Assembly (NCBI RefSeq): GCF_001667585.1
Contig: NZ_LZJZ01000096.1
Location: 1 to 50,451, forward strand
Source: Mycobacterium sp. E2733
Lineage (GTDB): Bacteria > Actinomycetota > Actinomycetes > Mycobacteriales > Mycobacteriaceae
Length of the DNA stretch: 50,451 nucleotides
Reading direction: 5' to 3'
Positions within the stretch are counted from its first letter, which is position 1. Each line of letters begins with the position of its first letter. Positions 8,807-16,791 of this stretch are shown piece after piece. The notes under the pieces were generated by a model. It ran no database searches. It was not told where the DNA came from and saw nothing but the letters and a program-made list of their open reading frames with translations. The position numbers were made by a program, and so were the translations under genes.

Positions 8807-10063
8807 ATGTTGGACTTCGGAGCGCTTCCGCCGGAGATCAACTCGGGGCGGATGTATGTCGGTGCGGGGTCGGGTCCGCTGCTGGCCGCTGCCGCGGCGT
8901 GGGACGAATTGGCCGCGGAGCTGCAGGCCACCGGCGCCTCGTACCACTCGACCATCGAGACGCTGGCGACGGGGCCGTGGACCGGTCCCTCGTCGATCGC
9001 AATGGCCGCCGCCGCCGCGCCATACGTCGCCTGGATGCACGCCACCGGCGCTCAGGCTGAAGAGGCCGGCGCTCAGGCGAAACTGGCCGCGGGCGCCTAC
9101 GAGGCGGCGTTTGCGGCCACGGTGCCGCCACCGGTGATCGCGGCCAATCGCGCCCTGCTCGCAACGCTCATCGCCACCAACATCCTCGGCCAGAACACCC
9201 CGGCGATCGCCGCCACCGAAGCCCAATACATGGAGATGTGGGCCCAGGACGCCGCCGCGATGTACGGCTACGCGGCCTCGTCGGCGACCGCGTCGCAACT
9301 GGCGCCGTTCACCGAGCCGCCGCAGACCACCAACGAGTCCGCCGGGCCGATGCAGGCCGCCGCGGTCACCCAGTCGGGTGCGCAATCGGGCTCGAACACC
9401 GCCGCGCAGCTGAGCACGGCGATGCAACCCCTCCTGAACGCCGGCAATGTTGCGGCAGCCAACCCCACGACGGGAACCGGAATCACCACTGGAATCGGGC
9501 AAAACCTCGACTACTGGAACAACATCTGGTCGGTGCTGACGGGCCCGTATTCCCCCCAGTCATGGAGCAGCGTTCCGGGTGGCCCGTTCCTGTCGTTCGG
9601 TCAGGCGTACGCCTGGGGTCAGAACGGCCAAGGCGCCGCAGCCTATTTGTCCGGCCCGAAAGCGATCTCCGGGGCACTGGCACCGCTGACCAGCGGCCCC
9701 AGTGCCGTGCGTCCCATGCTGAGCTCCGCCGTCGCACCGGTATCCGGCTCCATGGGCAAAGCGGCCATGGTCGGCAGCATGTCGGTACCGCAGGGCTGGA
9801 CGGACGCTGCGCCGGCCATCCGGACAGTCGCCCAGGTGATGCCCACCAACATGGCTGCCGCCCCGGCCGCCGCGCTGGCGAGCGAAGAGGGTGTCTTCAG
9901 CCAAATGGGCCTGTCCAGCCTGCTTGGGCGGGCCGTCGCCGCCAGCGCGACCCACCCCATGGGCGGAAGTGCCGCCGCAGCGGCCGGCTCGCTGGGCGGT
10001 GCCGTCGTCGAGGCCGATCCGGCCGCCGCCACCATCATCGTGATCCCGTGCATCGAGGAGTGA
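8807..10063 (+). CDS. PPE family protein, PPE-SVP subfamily
   Basis: A 418-residue PPE protein. The N-terminal PPE domain (about 1-175) starts MLDFGALPPEINSGRMY and ends with the helix containing EMWAQDAAAMYGY, the conserved signature. The C-terminal half is Ala/Gly/Ser-rich with the SVP motif near residue 325 (MSVPQGW), which defines the PPE-SVP subfamily. Such proteins pair with a PE protein, bind EspG5 and are exported by ESX-5; many end up in the outer membrane or outside the cell. The position corresponds to the PPE31-33 group before Rv1810 and mgtC in M. tuberculosis. ATG 8807 follows a strong GGGAGG. No PE partner gene lies next to it, so the partner must be elsewhere. Confidence 0.93.
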   Translation: MLDFGALPPEINSGRMYVGAGSGPLLAAAAAWDELAAELQATGASYHSTIETLATGPWTGPSSIAMAAAAAPYVAWMHATGAQAEEAGAQAKLAAGAYEAAFAATVPPPVIAANRALLATLIATNILGQNTPAIAATEAQYMEMWAQDAAAMYGYAASSATASQLAPFTEPPQTTNESAGPMQAAAVTQSGAQSGSNTAAQLSTAMQPLLNAGNVAAANPTTGTGITTGIGQNLDYWNNIWSVLTGPYSPQSWSSVPGGPFLSFGQAYAWGQNGQGAAAYLSGPKAISGALAPLTSGPSAVRPMLSSAVAPVSGSMGKAAMVGSMSVPQGWTDAAPAIRTVAQVMPTNMAAAPAAALASEEGVFSQMGLSSLLGRAVAASATHPMGGSAAAAAGSLGGAVVEADPAAATIIVIPCIEE

Positions 10064-10135
10064 CTGCCATGAACACACCGCACGCCAGCCCGACACCGTG
10101 CACGCAACCGCCCGCCACCAGGTAAGGGAACAAAG

Positions 10136-11554
10136 ATGTTTTACGGAGCCTTTCCTCCGGAGTTCAACTCGGGCCGGATGTATGCCGGCCCGGGACCGGA
10201 GTCGTTGGTGGCGGCCGCGACCGCATGGGAGAACCTGGCCGCGGAGTTGCAGTCCGCGGCGTCGGCCTATTCGTCGGTGGTTTCGAGTCTGGCCACCGGG
10301 CCATGGGTGGGCCCCTCGTCTCTTGCCATGGCCTCGGCGGCCGCGCCCTATGTGACCTGGATGCAGCAAACCGCGATTCAGGCCCAGGAGGCGGCCACTC
10401 AGGCCAACGCGGCGGTAGCCGCGTACGAGGCGGCGTTCGCCGCGCATGTGCCACCGCCGGTGATCGCGGAGAACCGTGCCCTCCTGGCGCAGCTCATGGC
10501 GACCAACCTTTTCGGACAGAACACCGCCGCGATCGCGGCTACCGAGACCCAGTACAGCGAGATGTGGGCCCAGGACGCCGTGGCGATGGACAGCTACGCC
10601 ACCTCGTCGGAGGCGGCCTCGAGGTTTACGCCGTTCGCGGAGCCGCCCGCGACCACGAACGCTGCGGGTACAACGATGCAGGCGGCTGCAATAAGCCAAA
10701 GTGCGGGCACCTCCGCCGGCAATGCGGGGTCAACGGTCAGCGCGGCAGCCAACTCGCTGACCACGACCGCGACAGCGGGCAACCCGATACTGGCGTGGCT
10801 TTCGCAGCTTGCCACCCAATACAACACCACGATCAACACCTTCTTGAAGGGCTTCGGCACCACTCCTGGCGGCACCCCATTGATCACGGCCATGTACAAC
10901 GCGGTCAAGGTGCCGTTGGGCCTGACCACACAGTTCAACGACGTCGGACTGCTGATCAACTTCCCCTTGTCGCAGTGGCTCAAGTTCGCCCCACCCGTCG
11001 CCTACGGCGCGCTACCGAAGGACGCGCTGGGCGCCGGGCTGGGGGCGTTGGGCTTCGGCCGGGGCACGCTGTATGACGCGATCAGCCCAACGGCGGGCCT
11101 CGCGCGCGGCACGTTGGTGGGCCAGTTGAGCGTTCCGCCCAGCTGGGCCTCGGCCACCCCGGCCATCAGAACGGTTGCCGCCGCACTGTCGGCCGCCGGG
11201 CCCGAGGCGGTGCCGGCGGCCGCGCTGGGCGAGGGCAGCCTGTTCAGTTCGATGGGAATGGCGGGGATGCTGGGCAGCGCCCTCGGCTCCGGTGGGCCCA
11301 CCGTGGTCGGTGCCGGCGTCCGCAACCGGATGAAGCCCATCAAGGACCTCAAAGACAAACAGTCGCCGGAACAACTGAAGCGTCTGGTCGCACAGATATC
11401 GGAGAAACCCGAAACCGTGCAGCACCACAACGTCGATCAAGAAGGCCTCGACGCCCTGCTCGAGCAGCTGGCGAAGAAGCCCGGCATCCACGCGGTGCAT
11501 CTGAGAAAGGGCGACAAATCCAAAGTCTTGCCCGCTGATGTCCAGTTAGGTTGA
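10136..11554 (+). CDS. PPE-SVP family protein with charged C-terminal tail
   Basis: A 472-residue PPE protein, tandem paralogue of the preceding gene. The PPE domain (about 1-175) starts MFYGAFPPEFNSGRMY and contains EMWAQDAVAMDSY. An SVP motif (QLSVPPSW) lies near residue 340. Residues about 391-472 are unlike the usual Gly/Ala-rich PPE end: they are rich in Lys, Glu, Gln and Asp (KDLKDKQSPEQLKRLV, then LLEQLAKKPG) and look like two amphipathic helices. AAGGGAACAAAG just before the ATG supplies the ribosome binding site. The gap to the preceding PPE gene is 72 nt, so an operon is likely. Expected to be an ESX-5 substrate; the tail's role is unknown. Confidence 0.92.
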   Translation: MFYGAFPPEFNSGRMYAGPGPESLVAAATAWENLAAELQSAASAYSSVVSSLATGPWVGPSSLAMASAAAPYVTWMQQTAIQAQEAATQANAAVAAYEAAFAAHVPPPVIAENRALLAQLMATNLFGQNTAAIAATETQYSEMWAQDAVAMDSYATSSEAASRFTPFAEPPATTNAAGTTMQAAAISQSAGTSAGNAGSTVSAAANSLTTTATAGNPILAWLSQLATQYNTTINTFLKGFGTTPGGTPLITAMYNAVKVPLGLTTQFNDVGLLINFPLSQWLKFAPPVAYGALPKDALGAGLGALGFGRGTLYDAISPTAGLARGTLVGQLSVPPSWASATPAIRTVAAALSAAGPEAVPAAALGEGSLFSSMGMAGMLGSALGSGGPTVVGAGVRNRMKPIKDLKDKQSPEQLKRLVAQISEKPETVQHHNVDQEGLDALLEQLAKKPGIHAVHLRKGDKSKVLPADVQLG

Positions 11555-11606
11555 ACGCCAACATGATTGAGACCTTGGCAGCCAAGCGCACGAAGAAAGG
11601 TGGGTA

Positions 11607-11930
11607 ATGAAACGGTTATTGGTTCTATTGAGCGCCCCCGTGATGATCGGTCTGGCCGCACCGGCATACGCCGATCCTCCACCCGTACCGAACGGCGATG
11701 ACGGGGCCTTCCTCGCCGCCCTGCATCAGGCCGGCTTCGGCTTCGCAAGTCCCGATGCGGCTGTCGGAGCGGGCCGGGCGGTGTGTTCGTGCCTGAACAA
11801 CGGGGAATCGGGCCTCGAAGTGGTCCACGACGTGAAGACGCACAATCCGGGCATGGACATGGAGATGGCTTCCAACTTCGCAGTGCTTTCCGCGAAATAC
11901 TACTGCCCGCACCAGCTCAGCAAGGCCTGA
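11607..11930 (+). CDS. Small secreted DUF732 protein
   Basis: A 107-residue protein. A Sec signal peptide (MKRLLVLLSAPVMIGLAAPAYA) is followed by an about 85-residue DUF732 domain of the type FLAALHQAGFGFASPDAAV...VCSCLNNG...YYCPHQL, with conserved Cys residues likely to form a disulfide. DUF732 proteins are common small exported mycobacterial and corynebacterial proteins of unknown role. It corresponds to Rv1810, which is also found between PPE genes and mgtC. AAAGGTGGGTA before the ATG is a good ribosome binding site. It is paired with a second DUF732 gene downstream. Confidence 0.88.
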   Translation: MKRLLVLLSAPVMIGLAAPAYADPPPVPNGDDGAFLAALHQAGFGFASPDAAVGAGRAVCSCLNNGESGLEVVHDVKTHNPGMDMEMASNFAVLSAKYYCPHQLSKA

Positions 11931-12011
11931 TCGAGGCCCATCAGTGCCGTATCAGGCTGGCCTATAACGTGTTTCGACACATGGGGCCAGCGCTGCAGTC
12001 GGCGGCGCGCC

Positions 12012-12350
12012 ATGAGACAATCACCGGTTATGAGGCTGCTAGTCGCGCTGATCGCCGTTTCGGCTGTGATCGCGCTCGCCGCGCCCGCGCACGGTGAGCC
12101 GGATGCGGGCGCCGTCGACGAGGCGAGTTTCCTCGCCTCGCTGCGAAGCGCGGGCATCACCTACAAGACGCCGGAGGCAGCGGTTCAGTTCGCCCAAGCG
12201 GTGTGCACTGCCATGGGCAATGGCGAGTACGGCCCCCAGATGGTCAACGATTTGAAGGGCCAAAATCCCGGGCTCACTACGGATCACGCGACGTCGTTTC
12301 TGGCGATAGCCGCGAAGTTTTACTGCCCTCAGCAACTGAACAGGAGCTAG
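12012..12350 (+). CDS. Small secreted DUF732 protein, second copy
   Basis: A 112-residue protein (106 if started at ATG 12030, where the signal peptide MRLLVALIAVSAVIALAAPA begins). The mature part has the DUF732 pattern FLASLRSAGITYKTPEAAV...VCTAMGNG...FYCPQQL, with the same two Cys positions as the gene before it but only moderate similarity. It therefore looks like an older duplication rather than a recent copy. The start is uncertain, as neither ATG has a strong Shine-Dalgarno. It lies 151 nt upstream of mgtC. Confidence 0.85.
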   Translation: MRQSPVMRLLVALIAVSAVIALAAPAHGEPDAGAVDEASFLASLRSAGITYKTPEAAVQFAQAVCTAMGNGEYGPQMVNDLKGQNPGLTTDHATSFLAIAAKFYCPQQLNRS

Positions 12351-12500
12351 CCTGCCGCTGCGGGGCGTAACCGGAACCGTTTGGCGGCCCGCAGGTTTCG
12401 CACGCGTGGCCGCACCGCATCCGGTTCGGCTCGGGTCCATCTGCCGTTCACCTGGGCGTGGTTAGCTGCGGCCGTTGCCGATCCGAGGGAAGGAGTGCCG

Positions 12501-13214
12501 ATGGAGACCACGCTGAGTGTCGCCGATTTCGCGCTCCGGCTCGCCGTCGGCGTGGGATGCGGCGCTCTCATCGGTCTGGAGCGGCAATGGCGCGCGCGCC
12601 GGGCCGGCCTGCGGACCAACGCGCTGGTCGCCGGCGGAGCGACGTTGTTCGTGCTGTATGCCGCTGCCACCACCGACACCAGCCCCACCAGGGTCGCTTC
12701 GTATGTGGTGTCCGGCATCGGATTCCTCGGCGGTGGCGTGATCCTGCGCGAAGGGGTCAACGTCCGGGGCCTCAACACCGCCGCCACCCTGTGGTGTTCC
12801 GCTGCGATCGGGGTCCTCGCGGCGTCGGGGCATCTGATGTTCGCGTTGATCGGCACCGGGACCGTCATCGCCATCCACGTGTTCGGGCGGCCCCTGGGCC
12901 GGCTGATCGACCGCGACAACACCGGCGACGACGATGAAAGCCTGCGGCCCTACCTGGTGCAGGTGGTCTCCCGTCCGAAACACGAGCAGTACGCGCGCGC
13001 TCAGATCGTGCAGCACGCGAGCGGCAACGACATCACGCTGCGCGGCATCCACACCGGGCGGTCCGGCGACGACGAGGTCACGTTGACCGCGCACCTACTC
13101 ATGGACGGCGACGCTCCATCCCGGCTGGAGCGGTTGGTGGCGGAGCTGTCCCTGCAGCCGGGGGTCCGCGCGGTGCAGTGGTATGCCGGCGACGAAGCAC
13201 AGTCGGACCGCTAG
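12501..13214 (+). CDS. mgtC: MgtC family membrane protein, low-magnesium virulence factor
   Basis: A 237-residue MgtC protein. The N-terminal half has four to five transmembrane helices with the family motifs GCGALIGLERQWRARRAGLRTNALV and ASYVVSGIGFLGGGVILREG in conserved positions. The C-terminal half is a cytosolic ACT-like domain (about 145-237). MgtC is needed by several pathogens, including M. tuberculosis (Rv1811), for growth in macrophages and at low Mg2+; it is not itself a Mg2+ importer. ATG 12501 is chosen over the longer frame from 12381 because AGGGAAGGAG lies directly upstream and the N-terminus matches the family. Its stop overlaps the stop of the convergent flavoprotein gene. 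Confidence 0.94.
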   Translation: METTLSVADFALRLAVGVGCGALIGLERQWRARRAGLRTNALVAGGATLFVLYAAATTDTSPTRVASYVVSGIGFLGGGVILREGVNVRGLNTAATLWCSAAIGVLAASGHLMFALIGTGTVIAIHVFGRPLGRLIDRDNTGDDDESLRPYLVQVVSRPKHEQYARAQIVQHASGNDITLRGIHTGRSGDDEVTLTAHLLMDGDAPSRLERLVAELSLQPGVRAVQWYAGDEAQSDR

Positions 13215-14407
13215 GGGCGGGACTGCAGCTCCGGCGCGGCCGCGGCCAGCAGGTCGGTGCGGTTCCCGGTCAGCGGCGGGTAGATCCGCCGGGTGTTGAT
13301 GGTCCGCTTCGTATCCTTGGCCCGTGCGCCGCTCGATACCAGCAGCCGATCCCACCCTTCGGTGTAAACCGCGCCGGCTGGCCCGAGATCGAGAACGGTT
13401 ACATACCAAGGGATCCGGAGCGCCAGCAGCGGCTCCCCGAACAGGTCGCTGATCACGTTGTAGCCCGCGTAGCGGCCCATCGGGCGGCCGTGTTGACACG
13501 ACATCACCGACAGGTGGTCGTCGTCCATCCGGGCAGCGGCGACGTCGCCCGCGGCGAAGACAGCGGGGATTCCGATGACTCGCAGAAAGTCATCGACGGG
13601 CACCCGCCCCAGTCGGTCGCGCGCCACCGGCAGCTGCTCGGTCAGCGAGCTGGCCCGCATGCCGGCGCACCACACCACCGTGCCCGCCGCCAGGTGCCCG
13701 CCCGAGGTCAGCGACACACCGCGCTCGCTGATCGCCGCGACGCCGACGCCCGCCCTGGTCTCGACTCCGTTGGCCGATAGTGCTTCATCGATCGCCGGAC
13801 GCGCCGAGGAGCCCATGTCGGAGCCGATGCGGCTGCGATCCAACAGCAGCACCCGTGGACTGACGTCGCTCCCAGCGAAAAGCCGCCGCAACCTGTCCGG
13901 TAGCTCGCAAGCCACTTCGATGCCGGTCAGGCCCGCCCCGACCACGACGACCGTGCCCGCCGCTGTCGTCGGGGAGCCGTCGGCGAGCCGAAGCAGGTGC
14001 TCCCGCAACGCAAGGGCACCGTCATAGGTGTCAACGTCGAAGCCGAACTCCCGCAGGCCCGGTATCGGGGGTTTGAGGACCTGGCTGCCGGAGGCCAGCA
14101 CCAGCCGGTCGTAGTCATACGTGGCGCCACCCGATGTGGCGACGGTGCGGGCGTCGGTGTCGATCGCGGTCACCTCGGTGGCGACATGAGCCACTCCCAC
14201 GGGTTCGAGCAGTGCGGCGAGCGGAATGCGGCATTGGCGCAGGTCGGCCTCGTAATTGCGCACCCGGATGTCGTGGAACGGTTGGGTGGCGAGCACGGTT
14301 ATGTCGACCGTGCCCGCCGGGATGGCCAGCTCGTCGAGCCGGCGGGCGGCACCGAGCGCCGCCCACAATCCGGCAAAGCCCGAGCCGATCACCAGCACAG
14401 CGGTCAA
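13211..14407 (-). CDS. NDH-2-like FAD/NAD(P)-dependent oxidoreductase (Rv1812c type)
   Basis: A 398-residue flavoprotein of the pyridine nucleotide-disulphide/type II NADH dehydrogenase family. The N-terminal FAD-binding Rossmann motif GSGFAGLWAALG lies at about residues 7-18, a second NAD-binding motif GAGLTGIE near 170, and the FAD-contacting FAAGDVA near 285. It is shorter than the true Ndh proteins and lacks their membrane-binding C-terminal extension. The electron acceptor is unknown. TTG 14407 is proposed as start because it gives the family N-terminus (TAVLVIGSGFAG), with GAGG a few bases before it; the open frame continues further upstream without homology. It shares a 101-nt divergent promoter region with the sterol desaturase gene. 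Confidence 0.85.
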   Translation of the reverse strand: MTAVLVIGSGFAGLWAALGAARRLDELAIPAGTVDITVLATQPFHDIRVRNYEADLRQCRIPLAALLEPVGVAHVATEVTAIDTDARTVATSGGATYDYDRLVLASGSQVLKPPIPGLREFGFDVDTYDGALALREHLLRLADGSPTTAAGTVVVVGAGLTGIEVACELPDRLRRLFAGSDVSPRVLLLDRSRIGSDMGSSARPAIDEALSANGVETRAGVGVAAISERGVSLTSGGHLAAGTVVWCAGMRASSLTEQLPVARDRLGRVPVDDFLRVIGIPAVFAAGDVAAARMDDDHLSVMSCQHGRPMGRYAGYNVISDLFGEPLLALRIPWYVTVLDLGPAGAVYTEGWDRLLVSSGARAKDTKRTINTRRIYPPLTGNRTDLLAAAAPELQSRP

Positions 14408-14508
14408 CTGCTCACACCTCGCGTTGTTCGGCCCCGTCGTCCCAGTGTGGTCCGCATACCGGACCAAGGCGACCCGCCCATCCCGCAGGTCGTCGTACTC
14501 TTGTGCCT

Positions 14509-15441
14509 GTGAGTGCACTCTCAGGTTTCGTGGCCGGGCTGCCCCCGCAGATGCGGGATCCCGTGCTGCTCGCCATTCCCTTCTTCTTGTTGCTGTTGAC
14601 GCTGGAATGGGCGGCGGCCCGCAAGCTGGAAAGCATCGCCGAGAACGCACGGCCGGTCTCCGGCGCGTACCTCACCCGCGACTCGCTGGCCAGCATCTCG
14701 ATGGGGCTGGTCTCGGTGGGCACCACAGCAGCATGGAAGACCCTCGCCCTGTTCGGCTACGCCGCGATCTATGCCTACGTGGCGCCCTGGCACCTCTCGG
14801 TGGCCCACTGGTACACCTGGGTCATCGCGATCCTGGGGGTCGATTTGCTGTATTACGCCTACCACCGGATCGCGCACCGGGTGCGGCTGATCTGGGCGAC
14901 GCACCAGGCCCACCACTCCAGCGAATACTTCAACTTCGCCACCGCGCTGCGCCAGAAGTGGAACAACAGCGGCGAGATCCTGATGTGGGTGCCGTTGCCG
15001 CTGCTGGGGATCCCGCCCTGGATGGTGTTCTTCAGTTTCTCGGTCAGCCTGATTTACCAGTTCTGGGTGCACACCGAGCGGATCGGCAAGCTGCCGCAGC
15101 CCTTCGAATTCGTCTTCAACACCCCGTCGCATCACCGGGTGCACCACGGGATGGACCAGATTTACCTCGACAAGAACTACGGCGGAATCCTCATCCTCTG
15201 GGACCGGCTGTTCGGCAGCTTCCAGGCCGAGTTGTTCCGCCCGCACTACGGCCTGACCAAACGGGTCGAGACGTTCAACATCTGGAAGCTGCAGACCCGT
15301 GAATACGTCGCAATCGCCCAGGACTGGCGTTCCGCGACCCGGCTGCGCGATCGTCTGGGCTACGTCTTCGGCCCGCCGGGCTGGGCGCCGCGCACCGCGG
15401 ACCACACCGAGGCGGCCGTTTCCCTGGCGACATCTCCGTAA
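14509..15441 (+). CDS. erg3: Sterol desaturase/fatty acid hydroxylase family membrane protein
   Basis: About 310 residues, an integral-membrane di-iron enzyme of the fatty acid hydroxylase superfamily. The histidine boxes are all visible: HRIAH, HQAHH and HHRVHHG. Several hydrophobic helices flank them. It corresponds to Rv1814, named erg3 by similarity to C5 sterol desaturase; the real substrate in mycobacteria is not established here. The start is uncertain: GTG 14503 and 14509 and ATG 14551 (MRDPVLLAIPFFLLLL) are all in frame, and homologues are often annotated from the last. Confidence 0.88.
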   Translation: MSALSGFVAGLPPQMRDPVLLAIPFFLLLLTLEWAAARKLESIAENARPVSGAYLTRDSLASISMGLVSVGTTAAWKTLALFGYAAIYAYVAPWHLSVAHWYTWVIAILGVDLLYYAYHRIAHRVRLIWATHQAHHSSEYFNFATALRQKWNNSGEILMWVPLPLLGIPPWMVFFSFSVSLIYQFWVHTERIGKLPQPFEFVFNTPSHHRVHHGMDQIYLDKNYGGILILWDRLFGSFQAELFRPHYGLTKRVETFNIWKLQTREYVAIAQDWRSATRLRDRLGYVFGPPGWAPRTADHTEAAVSLATSP

Positions 15442-15535
15442 CGCCGACGGCGGACCGCGCGAAGACTTCTGCGTAACGGAAAGTCACGCCGTAATCTCAA
15501 ATCGGTCGAGATTTGGCCCCGACGGATCGGAGTTG

Positions 15536-16219
15536 ATGGTGCGTCGCCTGGCAATGCGTGCGCTCACCGCGTCGCTCACCGTCGCCGCGCTCGCGCAATG
15601 GATGCCGTCTGCGCCGGCTCAAGCCGACTTTGTCATGGTCTATCCGGGTATGGAGATCCGACAGGACAATCGCGTCTGCACGCTGGGCTACGTCGACCCC
15701 AACCTCAAGGTCGCGTTCACCGCGGGGCACTGCCGCGGCGGCGCCGGAGTCGTCACCGACCGCGGCGGGGCCGTCATCGGCCGCCTGGCCGCCTTCCGGG
15801 ACAACACCCCCAGCGGCACGACGGTCGCCACCGACCAGCTGATCACGGACTACGAGGCGATCGTGCTGGACAACGGCGTGATGGCGAACAACGTTCTGCC
15901 GGGCGGGCGTCCACTGATCTCGAATCCGGCGGCGGCGCTCGCCCCGGGACAGGCGATCTGCCACTTCGGCGTGAGCACCGGTGAAACCTGCGGGACGGTG
16001 GAGAGCGTCAACAACGGCTGGTTCACCATGTCGCACGGCGTGCAGAGCCACAACGGCGATTCGGGCGGGCCCGTGTACCTGCCGTCCAGCGCCGGTCCGG
16101 GGCTGCTCGTGGGGATCTTCAACAGCGTGTGGGGGGACTTCCCGGCGGCGGTGTCGTGGCGGGCCACGTCCGAAGAAGTCCGTGAGGACCTCGGCGTGAC
16201 CCGCGGGAGCGCCCGATAG
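15536..16219 (+). CDS. Secreted trypsin-like serine protease (Rv1815 type)
   Basis: A 227-residue exported protein. A signal peptide (about 1-30, hydrophobic core LTASLTVAALAQW, ending APAQA) is followed by a chymotrypsin-fold domain. The triad appears complete: His65 in TAGHC, Asp105 in TDYEAI and Ser176 in GDSGGP. Two pairs of Cys could form disulfides. The target is unknown. ATG 15536 has GGAG a few bases upstream. Only 4 nt separate its stop from the convergent Ddn-like gene. Confidence 0.87.
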   Translation: MVRRLAMRALTASLTVAALAQWMPSAPAQADFVMVYPGMEIRQDNRVCTLGYVDPNLKVAFTAGHCRGGAGVVTDRGGAVIGRLAAFRDNTPSGTTVATDQLITDYEAIVLDNGVMANNVLPGGRPLISNPAAALAPGQAICHFGVSTGETCGTVESVNNGWFTMSHGVQSHNGDSGGPVYLPSSAGPGLLVGIFNSVWGDFPAAVSWRATSEEVREDLGVTRGSAR

Positions 16220-16223
16220 CGAT

Positions 16224-16679
16224 TCAGCTGGACGCGTCCGCCTCCGCGAGCGCGAAAACCGGAATCGTGGGTGCGACGGCGCGGAATTGTTCGTCGGTGC
16301 TCTCCGGGGTCAGCCCGGCGACGTAGTCCTTGACCTGCCAGTACCAGCGGTCCAGATAGCGCCGCAACAGTTCCGGTTTGGCCGCATCGGCCACCTCGCT
16401 CACCCGGGCGCGCCGCCGGCGCCAGCGCGGGCCGGTCTCGACGACCCCCGCGGCCCTGACGTTGCGGGCCCACTGAGTGTTACCCCGGGGTGAGACCAGG
16501 TAGTCCACCCCGTCCACGGTCAGCAGATTGATGACCACCGCCCGCGTCTTTCCGCTTTTGCGCCCGCGGACCCGCAGCGCATGGGTACCGGCGATGCTGA
16601 CACCCATCTCGGCAAGCCAGCGGATCACCGCGTTGGCGGCCCGCACGACCCCGCCCGGCTCTTCGTATCGCGTGGACAT
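16224..16679 (-). CDS. Ddn-like F420-dependent nitroreductase/quinone reductase family protein
   Basis: A 151-residue protein of the DUF385/Ddn (FDOR-B) split beta-barrel family, which uses deazaflavin F420H2 to reduce quinones or xenobiotics such as the pretomanid class. Family features include RVRGRKSGKTRAVVINLL, the strand with VDGVDYLVSPRGNTQWARNVRAAG and the basic patch after it (RWRRRRARV). ATG 16679 is preferred over the longer frame from 16712. It is divergent from a TetR gene 112 nt away, a typical arrangement for repressor-controlled detoxification enzymes. Confidence 0.85.
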   Translation of the reverse strand: MSTRYEEPGGVVRAANAVIRWLAEMGVSIAGTHALRVRGRKSGKTRAVVINLLTVDGVDYLVSPRGNTQWARNVRAAGVVETGPRWRRRRARVSEVADAAKPELLRRYLDRWYWQVKDYVAGLTPESTDEQFRAVAPTIPVFALAEADASS

Positions 16680-16704
16680 CTCGCATCCTCTCGCAGCTCC
16701 TACC

Positions 16705-16719
16705 GAGAGCACCGCTCTC
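16705..16719. promoter_or_regulatory. Candidate TetR operator between Ddn-like and TetR genes
   Basis: GAGAGC (16705-16710) and GCTCTC (16714-16719) form a perfect inverted repeat with a 3-nt spacer, in the 112-nt divergent region. AGAGCGGTGATCTC further on resembles the same half-sites. Palindromes of this size are typical TetR binding sites, and the regulator gene is adjacent. Assignment is by position and symmetry only. Confidence 0.45.
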
Positions 16720-16791
16720 TAAAACGGGAACGATGCCACACCGCCGGCCATAAAGCAAGAGCGGTGATCTCGGTTATGCCACACTGACCGC

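Noticed and set aside
10069..10125. 18-codon frame (MNTPHASPTPCTQPPATR) between the two PPE genes, considered as a leader peptide
   Set aside because: Weak initiation signal and no attenuator-like structure or codon run; it is probably chance, and the real Shine-Dalgarno belongs to the second PPE gene.
12381..12500. 40-residue N-terminal extension of MgtC
   Set aside because: Not conserved in MgtC proteins, while a strong AGGGAAGGAG site precedes ATG 12501.
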